Shown here one piece after another: positions 41,014-55,782 of a stretch of 64,000 nt of DNA. The stretch covers positions 110,754,536 to 110,818,535 of the forward strand of contig OZ024744.1 of NCBI GenBank assembly GCA_964016885.1. Direction: 5' to 3'. Made by a program: the position numbers and the translations under genes. The DNA comes from Eledone cirrhosa. Lineage: Eukaryota > Mollusca > Cephalopoda > Octopoda > Eledonidae. The notes under the pieces were generated by a model that worked only from the letters and a program-made list of their open reading frames with translations, ran no database searches and was not told the origin of the DNA. Positions within the stretch are counted from its first letter, which is position 1; every line of letters begins with the position of its first letter.

Positions 41014-43554
41014 TGAACACAGTAAAACTACACAATCCACTATACCTTACCTTGCCCTGAAAACAGTAAAACTACACAATCCACTATAACTTAACTGGCC
41101 CTGAACACAGTATACTACAGAATCCACTATAACTTACCTTGCCCAGAACAAATTAAAACTACGTAATCCACTATACCTTACCTTGCCCTGAACACAGTAA
41201 AACTACACGATCCACTATAACTTACTTTGCCCTGAACACAGTAAAACTAAACAAACAACTATAAATTACCTTGCTCTAAACACAGTAAAACTACACAATC
41301 CACTATAACTTACCTTGACCTGAACAATTTAAAACTACACAATCCACTATAACTTACCTTGCCCTGAACACAGTAAAACTACACAATCCACTATAAATTA
41401 CCTTACCCTGAAAACAGTAAAACTACACAATCCACTATAAATTACCTGGCCCTGAACACACTAAAACTACACAATCCACTATAACTTACTTTGCCATGAA
41501 CACAGTAAAACTACACAATCCACTATAACTTACCTTGCCCTGAACACAGTAAAACTACACAATCCACTATAACTGAACTGGCCCTGAACACAGTAAAACG
41601 ACACAAACAACTATAAATTACCTTACCCTGAACACAGTAAAACTACACAATCCACTATAACTTACTTTGCCCTGAACACAGTAAAACTACACAAACCACT
41701 ATAACTTACCTTGCCCCGAAAACAGTAAAACTACACAATCCACTATAAATTACCTTGCCCTGAACACAGTAAAACTACACAATCCACTATAACTTACTTT
41801 GCCATGAACACAGTAAAACTACACAATCCACTATAACTTACCTTGCCCAGAACACAGTAAACCTACACAATCCAGTATAACTGAACTGGCCCTGAACACA
41901 GTAAAACTACACAATCCACTATAACTTAACTGGCCCTTAACACAGAAAAACCACTTAATTCACTATAACTTACCTTGCTCTGAACACAGTAAAACTACAC
42001 AATCCACTATAACTTACCTTGCCATTAACACAGTAAAACTACACAAACCACTATAACTTACCTTGCTCTGAACACAGTAAAACTACACAATCCACTATAA
42101 CCTACCTTGCTCTGAACACAATAAAACTACATAATCCACTATAACTTACCTTGCTCTTAACACAGTAAAATTACACAATCCACTATAATTTACCTTCTTC
42201 TGAACACAGTAAAACTACACAATCCACTATAACTTTCCTTGCCCTGAACACAGTAAAACTACACAATGCACTATAAATTACTTTGCCCTGAACACAGTAA
42301 AATTACACAATCCACTATAACTTACCTTGCCCTGAACACAGTAAAACTATACAATCCACTATAACATACCTTGCCTGAACACAGTAACACTACACAATCC
42401 ACTATAACTTAACTGGCCCTGAACACAGTAAACTACAGAATCCACTATAAGTTACCTTGCCCAGAACAAAGTCAAAATACACAAACCACTATAAATTACC
42501 TTGCTCTAAACACAGTAAAGCTCGACAATCCACTATAACTTACCTTGCCCTGAACACAGTAAAACTATACAATCCACTATAACATACCTTGCCTGAACAC
42601 AGTAAAACTACATAATCCACTATAACTTAACTGGCCCTGAACACAGTAAAACTACACGATCCACTATAACTTACTTTGCCCTGAACACAGTAAAACTACA
42701 TAATCCACCATAACTTACCTTGCCCTGAACACAGTAAAACTTCACAATCCACTATAACTTACTTTGCCCTGAACACAGTAAAACTACACAAACAACTATA
42801 AATTACCTTGCTCTAAACACAGTAAAACTACACAATCCACTATAACTTACCTTGCCCTGAACACAGTAAAACTACACAATCGACTATAAATTACCTTACC
42901 CTGAACACAGTAAAACTACACAATCCACTATAACTTACTTTGCCCTGAATACAGTCAAACTACACAAACCACTATAACTTACCTTGCCCTGAAAACAGTA
43001 AAACTACACAATCCACTATAAATTACCTTGCCCTGAAAACAGTAAAACTACACAATCCACTATAAATTACCTTGCCCCAAACACAGTGAAACTACACAAT
43101 CCACTATAACTTACTTTGCCTTGAACACAGTAAAACTACACAATCCACTATAACTTACCTTGCCCTGAAAACAGTAAAACTACACAATCCACTATAACTG
43201 AACTGGCCCTGAACACAGTAAAACTACACAAACAACTATAAATTAGCTTACCCTGAACACAGTAAAACTACACAATCCACTATAACTTACTTTGCCCTGA
43301 ACACAGTAAAACTACACAAACCACTATAACTTACCTTGCCCTGAAAACAGTAAAACTACACAATCCACTATAATATACCTTGCCCTGAAAACAGTAAAAC
43401 TACACAATCCACTATAATATACCTTGCCCTGAAAACAGTAAAACTACACAATCCACTATAACTTACCTTGCCCTGAAAACAGTAAAACTACACAATCCAC
43501 TATAAATTACCTTGCCCTGAACACAGTAAAACTACACAATCCACTATAACTGAA

Positions 43555-43590
43555 CTGGCCCTGAACACAGTACATTCCACTATAAATTAC
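43555..43590 (+). repeat. 36-bp deletion monomer, unit I
   Basis: In this monomer CACAGTAC runs directly into ATTCCACTAT, eight bases shorter than the consensus in the AAACTACACA region. It is the shortest monomer noticed in the window. It occurs once in each of three macro-units and nowhere else, always between CTGAACTGG and CTATAAATTACC, so it is a single-origin landmark for tracing copies. Confidence 0.9.
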
Positions 43591-46500
43591 CTTGCTCTGA
43601 ACACAGTAAAACTACACAAACCACTATAACTGAACTGGCCCTGAACACAGTAACACTACACAATCCACTATAACTGAACTGGCCCTGAACACAGTAAACT
43701 ACAGAATCCACTATAACTTGCCTTGCCCAAAACAAAGTAAAACTACGTAATCCACTATAACTTACCTTGCCCTGAACACAGTAAAACTACTCAATCACTA
43801 TAACTTTTTTTGCCCTGAACACAGTAAAACTACACAAACCACTATAAATTACCTTGCTCTAAACACAATAAAGCTAGACAATCCACTATAACTTACCTTG
43901 CCCTGAACACAGGAAAACTACACAATCCACTATAACTTAACTGGCCCTGAACACAGTAAACTACACAATCGACTATAACTTACCTTGCCCAGAACAAATT
44001 AAAACAAAGTAATCCACTATACCTTACCTTGCCCTGAACACAGTAAAACTACACGATCCACTATAACTTACTTTGCCCTGAACACAGTAAAACTACAATA
44101 ACAACTATAAATTACCTTGCTCTAAACACTGTAAAACTACACAAGCGACTATAACTTACCTTGCCCTGAACAATTTAAAACTACACAATCCACTATAATT
44201 TACCTTGCCCTGAACACAGTAAACTACACATTCCACTATAACTTAACTGGCCCTGAACACAGTAAACTACAGAATCCACTATAACATACCTTGCCTGAAC
44301 ACAGTAAAACTACACAATCCACTATAACTTAACTGGCCCTGAACAGACTAAACTACAGAATCCACTATAACTTACCTTGCTCTGAACACAGGAAAACTAC
44401 ACAATCCACTATAACTTAACTGGCCCTGAACACAGTAAAACTACACAATCCACTATAAGTTACCTTGCTCTGAAAGCAGTAAAACTACACAATCCCCTAT
44501 AACTTACTTTGCCCTGAACACAGTAAAACTACACAAACAACTATAAATTACCTTACCCTGAACACAGTAAAACTACACGATCCACTATAACTTACTTTGC
44601 CCTGAACACATTAAAACTACACAAACCACTATAACTTACCTTGCCCTGAACACAGTAAAACTACTATAATTCACTATAACTTACCTTGCCCTGAACACAG
44701 TAAAACTACACAATCCACTATACCTAACCTTGCCCTGAACACAGTAAAACTACACAATCCACTATAACTTACCTTGCTCTGAACACAGTAAAACTAGACA
44801 ATCCACTATACCTTACCTTGCCCTGAAAACAGTAAAACTACACAATCCACTATAACTTAACTGGCCCTGAACACAGTATACTACAGAATCCACTATAACT
44901 TACCTTGCCCAGAACAAATTAAAACTACGTAATCCACTATACCTTACTTTGCCCTGAACACAGTAAAACTACACAATCCACTATAACTTACTTTGCCCTG
45001 AACACAGTAAAACTAAACAAACAACTATAAATTACCTTGCTCTAAACACAGTAAAACTACACAATCCACTATAACTTACCTTGACCTGAACAATTTAAAA
45101 CTACACAATCCACTATAACTTACCTTGCCCTGAACACAGTAAAACTACACAATCCACTATAAATTACCTTGCCCCGAACACAGTGAAACTACACAATCCA
45201 CTATAACTTACTTTGCCATGAACACAGTAAAACTACACAATCCACTATAACTTACCTTGCCCTGAAAACAGTAAAACTACACAATCCACTATAACTGAAC
45301 TGGCCCTGAACACAGTAAAACTACACAAACAACTATAAATTAGCTTACCCTGAACACAGTAAAACTACACGATCCACTATAACTTACTTTGCCCTGAATA
45401 CAGTCAAACTACACAAACCACTATAATTTACCTTGCCCTGAAAACAGTAAAAGTACACAATCCACTATAAATTACCTTGCCCTGAAAACAGTAAAACTAC
45501 ACAATCCACTATAAATTACCTTGCCCCGAACACAGTGAAACTACACAATCCACTATAACTTACTTTGCCATGAACACAGTAAAACTACACAATCCACTAT
45601 AACTTACCTTGCCCTGAAAACAGTAAAACTACACAATCCACTATAACTGAACTGGCCCTGAACACAGTAAAACTACACAAACAACTATAAATTAGCTTAC
45701 CCTGAACACAGTAAAACTACACAATCCACTATAACTTACTTTGCCCTGAACACAGTAAAACTACACAAACCACTATAACTTACCTTGCCCTGAACACAGT
45801 AAAACTACACAATCCACTATAACTTACCTTGCCCTGAACACAGTAAAACTACACAATACACTATAACTTACCTTGCCCTGAACACAGTAAAACTATACAA
45901 TCCACTATAACATACCTTGCCTGAACACAGTAAAACTACACAATCCACTATAACTTAACTGGCCCTGAACAGACTAAACTACAGAATCCACTATAACTTA
46001 CCTTGCTCTGAACACAGGAAAACTACACAATCCACTATAACTTAACTGGCCCTGAACACAGTAAAACTACACAATCCACTATAAGTTACCTTGCTCTGAA
46101 AGCAGTAAAACTACACAATCCCCTATAACTTACTTTGCCCTGAACACAGTAAAACTACACAATCCACTATAACTTACTTTGCCCTGAACACATTAAAACT
46201 ACACAAACCACTATAACTTACCTTGCACTGAACACAATAAAACTACACAATCCACTATACCTAACCTTGCCCTGAACACAGTAAAACTACACAATCCACT
46301 ATAACTTACCTTGCTCTGAACACAGTAAAACTACACAATCCACTATACCTTACCTTGCCCTGAAAACAGTAAAACTACACAATCCACTATAACTTAACTG
46401 GCCCTGAACACAGTATACTACAGAATCCACTATAACTTACCTTGCCCAGAACAAATTAAAACTACGTAATCCACTATACCTTACCTTGCCCTGAACACAG

Positions 46501-46830
46501 TAAAACTACACGATCCACTAAAACTTACTTTGCCCTGAACACAGTAAAACTAAACAAACAACTATAAATTACCTTGCTCTAAACACAGTAAAACTACACA
46601 ATCCACTATAACTTACCTTGACCTGAACAATTTAAAACTACACAATCCACTATAACTTACCTTGCCCTGAACACAGTAAAACTACACAATCCACTATAAA
46701 TTACCTTACCCTGAAAACAGTAAAACTACACAATCCACTATAAATTACCTTGCCCTGAAAACAGTAAAACTACACAATCCACTATAAATTACCTTGCCCT
46801 GAACACACTAAAACTACACAATCCACTATA

Positions 46831-46874
46831 ACTTACTTTGCCATGAACACAATAAAGCTAGACAATCCACTATA
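46831..46874 (+). repeat. Hybrid monomer junction, unit I
   Basis: The left half (CTTTGCCATGAACAC) belongs to the CCATGAACACAG monomer type and the right half (AATAAAGCTAGAC) to the CTCTAAACACAATAAAGC type. Elsewhere these two types are separate monomers many units apart. The join lies inside the shared AACACA block, as expected for an exchange between misaligned monomers. The same hybrid is at about 53,313-53,356. Confidence 0.82.
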
Positions 46875-49820
46875 ACTTACCTTGCCCTGAACACAGGAAA
46901 ACTACACAATCCACTATAACTTAACTGGCCCTGAACACAGTAAACTACACAATCGACTATAACTTACCTTGCCCAGGACAAATTAAAACAAAGTAATCCA
47001 CTATACCTTACCTTGCCCTGAACACAGTAAAACTACACGATCCACTATAACTTACTTTGCCCTGAACACAGTAAAACTACAATAACAACTATAAATTACC
47101 TTGCTCTAAACACTGTAAAACTACACAAGCGACTATAACTTACCTTGCCCTGAACAATTTAAAACTACACAATCCACTATAATTTACCTTGCCCTGAACA
47201 CAGTAAACTACACATTCCACTATAACTTAACTGGCCCTGAACACAGTAAACTACAGAATCCACTATAACATACCTTGACTGAACACAGTAAAACTACACA
47301 ATCCACTATACCTTACCTTGCCCTGAAAACAGTAAAACTACACAATCCACTATAACTTAACTGGCCCTGAACACAGTATACTACAGAATCCACTATAACT
47401 TACCTTGCCCAGAACAAATTAAAACTACGTAATCCACTATACCTTACCTTGCCCTGAACACAGTAAAACTACACGATCCACTATAACTTACTTTGCCCTG
47501 AACACAGTAAAACTAAACAAACAACTATAAATTACCTTGCTCTAAACACAGTAAAACTACACAATCCACTATAACTTACCTTGACCTGAACAATTTAAAA
47601 CTACACAATCCACTATAACTTACCTTGCCCTGAACACAGTAAAACTACACAATCCACTATAAATTACCTTACCCTGAAAACAGTAAAACTACACAATCCA
47701 CTATAAATTACCTGGCCCTGAACACACTAAAACTACACAATCCACTATAACTTACTTTGCCATGAACACAGTAAAACTACACAATCCACTATAACTTACC
47801 TTGCCCTGAACACAGTAAAACTACACAATCCACTATAACTGAACTGGCCCTGAACACAGTAAAACGACACAAACAACTATAAATTACCTTACCCTGAACA
47901 CAGTAAAACTACACAATCCACTATAACTTACTTTGCCCTGAACACAGTAAAACTACACAAACCACTATAACTTACCTTGCCCCGAAAACAGTAAAACTAC
48001 ACAATCCACTATAAATTACCTTGCCCTGAACACAGTAAAACTACACAATCCACTATAACTTACTTTGCCATGAACACAGTAAAACTACACAATCCACTAT
48101 AACTTACCTTGCCCAGAACACAGTAAACCTACACAATCCAGTATAACTGAACTGGCCCTGAACACAGTAAAACTACACAATCCACTATAACTTAACTGGC
48201 CCTTAACACAGAAAAACCACTTAATTCACTATAACTTACCTTGCTCTGAACACAGTAAAACTACACAATCCACTATAACTTACCTTGCCATTAACACAGT
48301 AAAACTACACAAACCACTATAACTTACCTTGCTCTGAACACAGTAAAACTACACAATCCACTATAACCTACCTTGCTCTGAACACAATAAAACTACATAA
48401 TCCACTATAACTTACCTTGCTCTTAACACAGTAAAATTACACAATCCACTATAATTTACCTTCTTCTGAACACAGTAAAACTACACAATCCACTATAACT
48501 TTCCTTGCCCTGAACACAGTAAAACTACACAATGCACTATAAATTACTTTGCCCTGAACACAGTAAAATTACACAATCCACTATAACTTACCTTGCCCTG
48601 AACACAGTAAAACTATACAATCCACTATAACATACCTTGCCTGAACACAGTAACACTACACAATCCACTATAACTTAACTGGCCCTGAACACAGTAAACT
48701 ACAGAATCCACTATAAGTTACCTTGCCCAGAACAAAGTCAAAATACACAAACCACTATAAATTACCTTGCTCTAAACACAGTAAAGCTCGACAATCCACT
48801 ATAACTTACCTTGCCCTGAACACAGTAAAACTATACAATCCACTATAACATACCTTGCCTGAACACAGTAAAACTACATAATCCACTATAACTTAACTGG
48901 CCCTGAACACAGTAAAACTACACGATCCACTATAACTTACTTTGCCCTGAACACAGTAAAACTACATAATCCACCATAACTTACCTTGCCCTGAACACAG
49001 TAAAACTTCACAATCCACTATAACTTACTTTGCCCTGAACACAGTAAAACTACACAAACAACTATAAATTACCTTGCTCTAAACACAGTAAAACTACACA
49101 ATCCACTATAACTTACCTTGCCCTGAACACAGTAAAACTACACAATCGACTATAAATTACCTTACCCTGAACACAGTAAAACTACACAATCCACTATAAC
49201 TTACTTTGCCCTGAATACAGTCAAACTACACAAACCACTATAACTTACCTTGCCCTGAAAACAGTAAAACTACACAATCCACTATAAATTACCTTGCCCT
49301 GAAAACAGTAAAACTACACAATCCACTATAAATTACCTTGCCCCAAACACAGTGAAACTACACAATCCACTATAACTTACTTTGCCTTGAACACAGTAAA
49401 ACTACACAATCCACTATAACTTACCTTGCCCTGAAAACAGTAAAACTACACAATCCACTATAACTGAACTGGCCCTGAACACAGTAAAACTACACAAACA
49501 ACTATAAATTAGCTTACCCTGAACACAGTAAAACTACACAATCCACTATAACTTACTTTGCCCTGAACACAGTAAAACTACACAAACCACTATAACTTAC
49601 CTTGCCCTGAAAACAGTAAAACTACACAATCCACTATAATATACCTTGCCCTGAAAACAGTAAAACTACACAATCCACTATAATATACCTTGCCCTGAAA
49701 ACAGTAAAACTACACAATCCACTATAACTTACCTTGCCCTGAAAACAGTAAAACTACACAATCCACTATAAATTACCTTGCCCTGAACACAGTAAAACTA
49801 CACAATCCACTATAACTGAA

Positions 49821-49856
49821 CTGGCCCTGAACACAGTACATTCCACTATAAATTAC
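49821..49856 (+). repeat. 36-bp deletion monomer, unit II
   Basis: Identical copy of the 43,555 monomer, 6,266 bp downstream, followed by CTTGCTCTGAACAC as in unit I. Confidence 0.9.
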
Positions 49857-50554
49857 CTTGCTCTGAACACAGTAAAACTACACAAACCACTATAACTGAA
49901 CTGGCCCTGAACACAGTAACACTACACAATCCACTATAACTGAACTGGCCCTGAACACAGTAAACTACAGAATCCACTATAACTTGCCTTGCCCAAAACA
50001 AAGTAAAACTACGTAATCCACTATAACTTACCTTGCCCTGAACACAGTAAAACTACTCAATCACTATAACTTTTTTTGCCCTGAACACAGTAAAACTACA
50101 CAAACCACTATAAATTACCTTGCTCTAAACACAATAAAGCTAGACAATCCACTATAACTTACCTTGCCCTGAACACAGGAAAACTACACAATCCACTATA
50201 ACTTAACTGGCCCTGAACACAGTAAACTACACAATCGACTATAACTTACCTTGCCCAGAACAAATTAAAACAAAGTAATCCACTATACCTTACCTTGCCC
50301 TGAACACAGTAAAACTACACGATCCACTATAACTTACTTTGCCCTGAACACAGTAAAACTACAATAACAACTATAAATTACCTTGCTCTAAACACTGTAA
50401 AACTACACAAGCGACTATAACTTACCTTGCCCTGAACAATTTAAAACTACACAATCCACTATAATTTACCTTGCCCTGAACACAGTAAACTACACATTCC
50501 ACTATAACTTAACTGGCCCTGAACACAGTAAACTACAGAATCCACTATAACATA

Positions 50555-50812
50555 CCTTGCCTGAACACAGTAAAACTACACAATCCACTATAACTTAACT
50601 GGCCCTGAACAGACTAAACTACAGAATCCACTATAACATACCTTGCCTGAACACAGTAAAACTACACAATCCACTATAACTTAACTGGCCCTGAACAGAC
50701 TAAACTACAGAATCCACTATAACATACCTTGCCTGAACACAGTAAAACTACACAATCCACTATAACTTAACTGGCCCTGAACAGACTAAACTACACAATC
50801 CACTATAACTTA
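50555..50812 (+). repeat. Triplicated 86-bp dimer
   Basis: A two-monomer block (43 + 43 bp: TTGCCTGAACAC monomer plus GAACAGACTAAACTACAG monomer) is present three times in a row, starting at 50,555, 50,641 and 50,727, exactly 86 bp apart. The third ends in ACTACACAATCC instead of ACTACAGAATCC and joins a CTTAACTGG monomer. At the matching place in unit I (44,288-44,373) the dimer occurs once. After the third copy the CTCTGAACACAGGAAAAC monomer that follows in unit I is missing. Confidence 0.92.
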
Positions 50813-53312
50813 ACTGGCCCTGAACACAGTAAAACTACACAATCCACTATAAGTTACCTTGCTCTGAAAGCAGTAAAACTACACAATCCCCTATAACTTA
50901 CTTTGCCCTGAACACAGTAAAACTACACAAACAACTATAAATTACCTTACCCTGAACACAGTAAAACTACACGATCCACTATAACTTACTTTGCCCTGAA
51001 CACATTAAAACTACACAAACCACTATAACTTACCTTGCCCTGAACACAGTAAAACTACTATAATTCACTATAACTTACCTTGCCCTGAACACAGTAAAAC
51101 TACACAATCCACTATACCTAACCTTGCCCTGAACACAGTAAAACTACACAATCCACTATAACTTACCTTGCTCTGAACACAGTAAAACTAGACAATCCAC
51201 TATACCTTACCTTGCCCTGAAAACAGTAAAACTACACAATCCACTATAACTTAACTGGCCCTGAACACAGTATACTACAGAATCCACTATAACTTACCTT
51301 GCCCAGAACAAATTAAAACTACGTAATCCACTATACCTTACTTTGCCCTGAACACAGTAAAACTACACAATCCACTATAACTTACTTTGCCCTGAACACA
51401 GTAAAACTAAACAAACAACTATAAATTACCTTGCTCTAAACACAGTAAAACTACACAATCCACTATAACTTACCTTGACCTGAACAATTTAAAACTACAC
51501 AATCCACTATAACTTACCTTGCCCTGAACACAGTAAAACTACACAATCCACTATAACTTACCTTGCCCTGAAAACAGTAAAACTACACAATCCACTATAA
51601 ATTACCTTGCCCTGAAAACAGTAAAACTACACAATCCACTATAAATTACCTTGCCCCGAACACAGTGAAACTACACAATCCACTATAACTTACTTTGCCA
51701 TGAACACAGTAAAACTACACAATCCACTATAACTTACCTTGCCCTGAAAACAGTAAAACTACACAATCCACTATAACTGAACTGGCCCTGAACACAGTAA
51801 AACTACACAAACAACTATAAATTAGCTTACCCTGAACACAGTAAAACTACACGATCCACTATAACTTACTTTGCCCTGAATACAGTCAAACTACACAAAC
51901 CACTATAATTTACCTTGCCCTGAAAACAGTAAAAGTACACAATCCACTATAAATTACCTTGCCCTGAAAACAGTAAAACTACACAATCCACTATAAATTA
52001 CCTTGCCCCGAACACAGTGAAACTACACAATCCACTATAACTTACTTTGCCATGAACACAGTAAAACTACACAATCCACTATAACTTACCTTGCCCTGAA
52101 AACAGTAAAACTACACAATCCACTATAACTGAACTGGCCCTGAACACAGTAAAACTACACAAACAACTATAAATTAGCTTACCCTGAACACAGTAAAACT
52201 ACACAATCCACTATAACTTACTTTGCCCTGAACACAGTAAAACTACACAAACCACTATAACTTACCTTGCCCTGAACACAGTAAAACTACACAATCCACT
52301 ATAACTTACCTTGCCCTGAACACAGTAAAACTACACAATACACTATAACTTACCTTGCCCTGAACACAGTAAAACTATACAATCCACTATAACATACCTT
52401 GCCTGAACACAGTAAAACTACACAATCCACTATAACTTAACTGGCCCTGAACAGACTAAACTACAGAATCCACTATAACTTACCTTGCTCTGAACACAGG
52501 AAAACTACACAATCCACTATAACTTAACTGGCCCTGAACACAGTAAAACTACACAATCCACTATAAGTTACCTTGCTCTGAAAGCAGTAAAACTACACAA
52601 TCCCCTATAACTTACTTTGCCCTGAACACAGTAAAACTACACAATCCACTATAACTTACTTTGCCCTGAACACATTAAAACTACACAAACCACTATAACT
52701 TACCTTGCACTGAACACAGTAAAACTACACAATCCACTATACCTAACCTTGCCCTGAACACAGTAAAACTACACAATCCACTATAACTTACCTTGCTCTG
52801 AACACAGTAAAACTACACAATCCACTATACCTTACCTTGCCCTGAAAACAGTAAAACTACACAATCCACTATAACTTAACTGGCCCTGAACACAGTATAC
52901 TACAGAATCCACTATAACTTACCTTGCCCAGAACAAATTAAAACTACGTAATCCACTATACCTTACCTTGCCCTGAACACAGTAAAACTACACGATCCAC
53001 TAAAACTTACTTTGCCCTGAACACAGTAAAACTAAACAAACAACTATAAATTACCTTGCTCTAAACACAGTAAAACTACACAATCCACTATAACTTACCT
53101 TGACCTGAACAATTTAAAACTACACAATCCACTATAACTTACCTTGCCCTGAACACAGTAAAACTACACAATCCACTATAAATTACCTTACCCTGAAAAC
53201 AGTAAAACTACACAATCCACTATAAATTACCTTGCCCTGAAAACAGTAAAACTACACAATCCACTATAAATTACCTGGCCCTGAACACACTAAAACTACA
53301 CAATCCACTATA

Positions 53313-53356
53313 ACTTACTTTGCCATGAACACAATAAAGCTAGACAATCCACTATA
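53313..53356 (+). repeat. Hybrid monomer junction, unit II
   Basis: Second copy of the CCATGAACAC/AATAAAGCTAGAC hybrid, 6,482 bp after the first. In the related copy at 56,300-56,340 the CCATGAACACAG monomer continues as the normal GTAAAACTACAC form. The exchange is therefore carried by units I and II but not by unit III. Confidence 0.82.
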
Positions 53357-53761
53357 ACTTACCTTGCCCTGAACACAGGAAAACTACACAATCCACTATA
53401 ACTTAACTGGCCCTGAACACAGTAAACTACACAATCGACTATAACTTACCTTGCCCAGAACAAATTAAAACAAAGTAATCCACTATACCTTACCTTGCCC
53501 TGAACACAGTAAAACTACACGATCCACTATAACTTACTTTGCCCTGAACACAGTAAAACTACAATAACAACTATAAATTACCTTGCTCTAAACACTGTAA
53601 AACTACACAAGCGACTATAACTTACCTTGCCCTGAACAATTTAAAACTACACAATCCACTATAATTTACCTTGCCCTGAACACAGTAAACTACACATTCC
53701 ACTATAACTTAACTGGCCCTGAACACAGTAAACTACAGAATCCACTATAACATACCTTGAC

Positions 53762-55782
53762 TGAACACAGTAAAACTACACAATCCACTATAACTTAACT
53801 GGCCCTGAACAGACTAAACTACAGAATCCACTATAACTTACCTTGCTCTGAACACAGGAAAACTACACAATCCACTATAACTTAACTGGCCCTGAACACA
53901 GTAAAACTACACAATCCACTATAAGTTACCTTGCTCTGAAAGCAGTAAAACTACACAATCCCCTATAACTTACTTTGCCCTGAACACAGTAAAACTACAC
54001 AAACAACTATAAATTACCTTACCCTGAACACAGTAAAACTACACGATCCACTATAACTTACTTTGCCCTGAACACATTAAAACTACACAAACCACTATAA
54101 CTTACCTTGCCCTGAACACAGTAAAACTACTATAATTCACTATAACTTACCTTGCCCTGAACACAGTAAAACTACACAATCCACTATACCTAACCTTGCC
54201 CTGAACACAGTAAAACTACACAATCCACTATAACTTACCTTGCTCTGAACACAGTAAAACTAAACAATCCACTATACCTTACCTTGCCCTGAAAACAGTA
54301 AAACTACACAATCCACTATAACTTAACTGGCCCTGAACACAGTATACTACAGAATCCACTATAACTTACCTTGCCCAGAACAAATTAAAACTACGTAATC
54401 CACTATACCTTACCTTGCCCTGAACACAGTAAAACTACACAATCCACTATAACTTACCTTGACCTGAACAATTTAAAACTACACAATCCACTATAACTTA
54501 CCTTGCCCTGAACACAGTAAAACTACACAATCCACTATAACTTACCTTGCCCTGAAAACAGTAAAACTACACAATCCACTATAAATTACCTTGCCCTGAA
54601 AACAGTAAAACTACACAATCCACTATAAATTACCTTGCCCCGAACACAGTGAAACTACACAATCCACTATAACTTACTTTGCCATGAACACAGTAAAACT
54701 ACACAATCCACTATAACTTACCTTGCCCTGAAAACAGTAAAACTACACAATCCACTATAACTGAACTGGCCCTGAACACAGTAAAACTACACAAACAACT
54801 ATAAATTAGCTTACCCTGAACACAGTAAAACTACACGATCCACTATAACTTACTTTGCCCTGAATACAGTCAAACTACACAAACCACTATAATTTACCTT
54901 GCCCTGAAAACAGTAAAAGTACACAATCCACTATAAATTACCTTGCCCTGAAAACAGTAAAACTACACAATCCACTATAAATTACCTTGCCCCGAACACA
55001 GTGAAACTACACAATCCACTATAACTTACTTTGCCATGAACACAGTAAAACTACACAATCCACTATAACTTACCTTGCCCTGAAAACAGTAAAACTACAC
55101 AATCCACTATAACTGAACTGGCCCTGAACACAGTAAAACTACACAAACAACTATAAATTAGCTTACCCTGAACACAGTAAAACTACACAATCCACTATAA
55201 CTTACTTTGCCCTGAACACAGTAAAACTACACAAACCACTATAACTTACCTTGCCCTGAACACAGTAAAACTACACAATCCACTATAACTTACCTTGCCC
55301 TGAACACAGTAAAACTACACAATACACTATAACTTACCTTGCCCTGAACACAGTAAAACTATACAATCCACTATAACATACCTTGCCTGAACACAGTAAA
55401 ACTACACAATCCACTATAACTTAACTGGCCCTGAACAGACTAAACTACAGAATCCACTATAACTTACCTTGCTCTGAACACAGGAAAACTACACAATCCA
55501 CTATAACTTAACTGGCCCTGAACACAGTAAAACTACACAATCCACTATAAGTTACCTTGCTCTGAAAGCAGTAAAACTACACAATCCCCTATAACTTACT
55601 TTGCCCTGAACACAGTAAAACTACACAATCCACTATAACTTACTTTGCCCTGAACACATTAAAACTACACAAACCACTATAACTTACCTTGCACTGAACA
55701 CAGTAAAACTACACAATCCACTATACCTAACCTTGCCCTGAACACAGTAAAACTACACAATCCACTATAACTTACCTTGCTC
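53762..55782 (+). repeat. Extra segment copied from 50,813-53,333
   Basis: Together with the first 0.5 kb of unit III, this repeats 50,813-53,333 at an offset of 3,072, then 2,984 after two monomers are lost near 54,440 (the ACTAAACAAACAAC and CTCTAAACACAG monomers kept at 51,408-51,450). The rare CAGTAAAAGTACAC variant occurs at 45,446, 51,928 and 54,912 only, and ties the three copies together. The extra segment explains why the 48,461-57,008 landmark spacing (8,547 bp) exceeds the 6.3-6.4 kb of the other intervals. Confidence 0.83.

Larger units (their letters stand above)
41014..47279 (+). repeat. Right-domain macro-HOR, unit I (6,266 bp)
   Basis: The first 3.3 kb recurs exactly 6,266 bp later: CTATACCTTACC (41,039 and 47,305), CCTGGCCCTG (41,445 and 47,711), TTCTTCTGAACAC (42,195 and 48,461), GTACATTCCAC (43,570 and 49,836). 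From about 44,300 the offset becomes 6,394 and from about 45,160 it becomes 6,482. Unit II has gained dimers at 50,555-50,812, lost one monomer there, and holds two CTGAAAACAG monomers near 51,560-51,650 that unit I lacks. The unit ends in the unusual CCTTGACTGAACAC junction (47,275), which also ends unit II (53,757). Confidence 0.88.
47280..53761 (+). repeat. Right-domain macro-HOR, unit II (6,482 bp)
   Basis: Direct tandem copy of unit I, 216 bp longer because of the local dimer amplification at 50,555 and two extra monomers near 51,560. The first 3 kb matches unit I almost base for base, including rarities such as CAGAAAAACCAC (48,207), CATTAACACAG (48,288), CAGTAACACTAC and AAAGCTCGAC (48,784). 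The part at 50,813-53,333 is itself copied at 53,885-56,317. Confidence 0.88.
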
